From contig JAGYMJ010000079.1 in NCBI GenBank assembly GCA_018400625.1, positions 1 through 7,277 on the forward strand: a stretch of 7,277 bases of DNA, given 5' to 3'. A model generated the notes under the pieces. That model made no database searches and was not told where the DNA came from. It was given only the letters and a program-made list of their open reading frames with translations. This DNA comes from Planctomycetota bacterium. GTDB taxonomy: Bacteria; Planctomycetota; Brocadiia; SM23-32. Positions 7,064 through 7,277 of the stretch are shown piece by piece; the first letter of the stretch is position 1; each line of letters opens with the position of its first letter. A program made the position numbers and the translations under genes.

Positions 7064-7070
7064 CACATTC

Positions 7071-7153
7071 GTATATATTCAGTGAAGTGCGTAGTTTTAT
7101 CACCACCGGCACAGGGCACGGCGGGGGACCAACGTGGTTCACTGAATACTCAC
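7071..7153 (+). repeat. Dispersed palindromic repeat, copy 3 (complete)
   Basis: This is the only copy with both ends intact. TATTCAGTGAA (7076-7086) and TTCACTGAATA (7138-7148) form a perfect 11-bp terminal inverted repeat. Similarity to the other copies runs further out (GTATA before, CTCAC after). Inside are GTGCGTAGTTTTATCACCACCGG, the core GGCACAGGGCACGG and an AACGTGG block shared with copies 1 and 2. No open frame of note. It lies upstream of the dehydrogenase operon, 60 bp from the start codon. Confidence 0.85.
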
Positions 7154-7227
7154 ACACATTCAGACTCCATTCATGTACCTGTAAAGGATTTATATTCTAT
7201 ATCCTCCCAAAAGTCAAACGAAAAAAA
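7154..7227. other. AT-rich spacer between repeat copies 3 and 4
   Basis: These 74 bases lie between two oppositely oriented repeat copies. They carry no gene, no convincing hairpin and no recognisable promoter. A weak imperfect dyad GGATTTATATTCTATATCC spans 7186-7204. Confidence 0.5.
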
Positions 7228-7277
7228 GTAGATATTCAGTGAACCCCGTTGCCTCATCACCACCGTGCCCTGTGCCG
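7228..7277 (-). repeat. Dispersed palindromic repeat, copy 4 (partial, cut by window end)
   Basis: GTAGATATTCAGTGAA (7228-7243) is the conserved terminal sequence, followed by CCCCGTTGCCTCATCACCACCG and the core in reverse (TGCCCTGTGCCG). Read on the minus strand it matches copy 1 over the core, GATG block and end. It faces copy 3 in inverted orientation and is truncated by the window end. Confidence 0.82.

Noticed and set aside
7186..7204. Imperfect dyad between repeat copies 3 and 4
   Set aside because: Only four outer pairs plus two inner ones can form in AT-rich sequence, so chance is sufficient.
1..7277. CRISPR array
   Set aside because: The repeat copies are few, dispersed by kilobases, in both orientations, and lack regular spacers.

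Overview
The window reads as a fragment of a bacterial chromosome, most likely a short metagenomic contig from the PVC group (Planctomycetota, Lentisphaerota, Kiritimatiellota or Verrucomicrobiota). This placement is an inference. It rests on a secreted DUF4838 protein, on an FHA protein whose C-terminal part resembles the prepilin-like proteins abundant in those phyla, and on dispersed palindromic repeats. No rRNA, tRNA or marker gene is present to confirm it.

Layout. Three genes read rightward: an FHA-domain membrane protein (61-1017), a two-domain enzyme joining an amidohydrolase to a class III aminotransferase (1054-3396), and a secreted DUF4838 protein (3451-5412). Gaps of 36 and 54 nt make co-transcription possible. 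Two genes read leftward from 7010: a zinc-dependent medium-chain dehydrogenase (5967-7010) and a RidA-family imine deaminase (5558-5941), 25 nt apart and clearly an operon. The two groups converge on a 145-nt intergenic space. Good Shine-Dalgarno sequences precede four of the five genes; the FHA gene has none.

Four copies of one repeat, about 75-83 bp with TATTCAGTGAA / TTCACTGAATA ends around a GC-rich core, lie at 1-51 (cut by the window start), 5450-5524, 7071-7153 and 7228-7277 (cut by the window end). No transposase is present, so these look like non-autonomous MITE-like or REP-like elements. Both window ends fall inside the same repeat core in inverted orientation (an identical 18-mer at 3-20 and 7260-7277). 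This is what an assembly break at a multi-copy repeat looks like.

Function. An amidohydrolase, a PLP aminotransferase, a RidA protein (which hydrolyses enamine/imine intermediates released by PLP enzymes) and a polyol/sugar-type dehydrogenase together suggest catabolism or remodelling of an amino-sugar, sugar-acid or related carbonyl compound. The DUF4838 protein may act on polysaccharide outside the cytoplasm. The substrate cannot be read from the sequence. The FHA protein does not obviously belong to this pathway. The strongest leads are the amidohydrolase-aminotransferase fusion and the repeat family.
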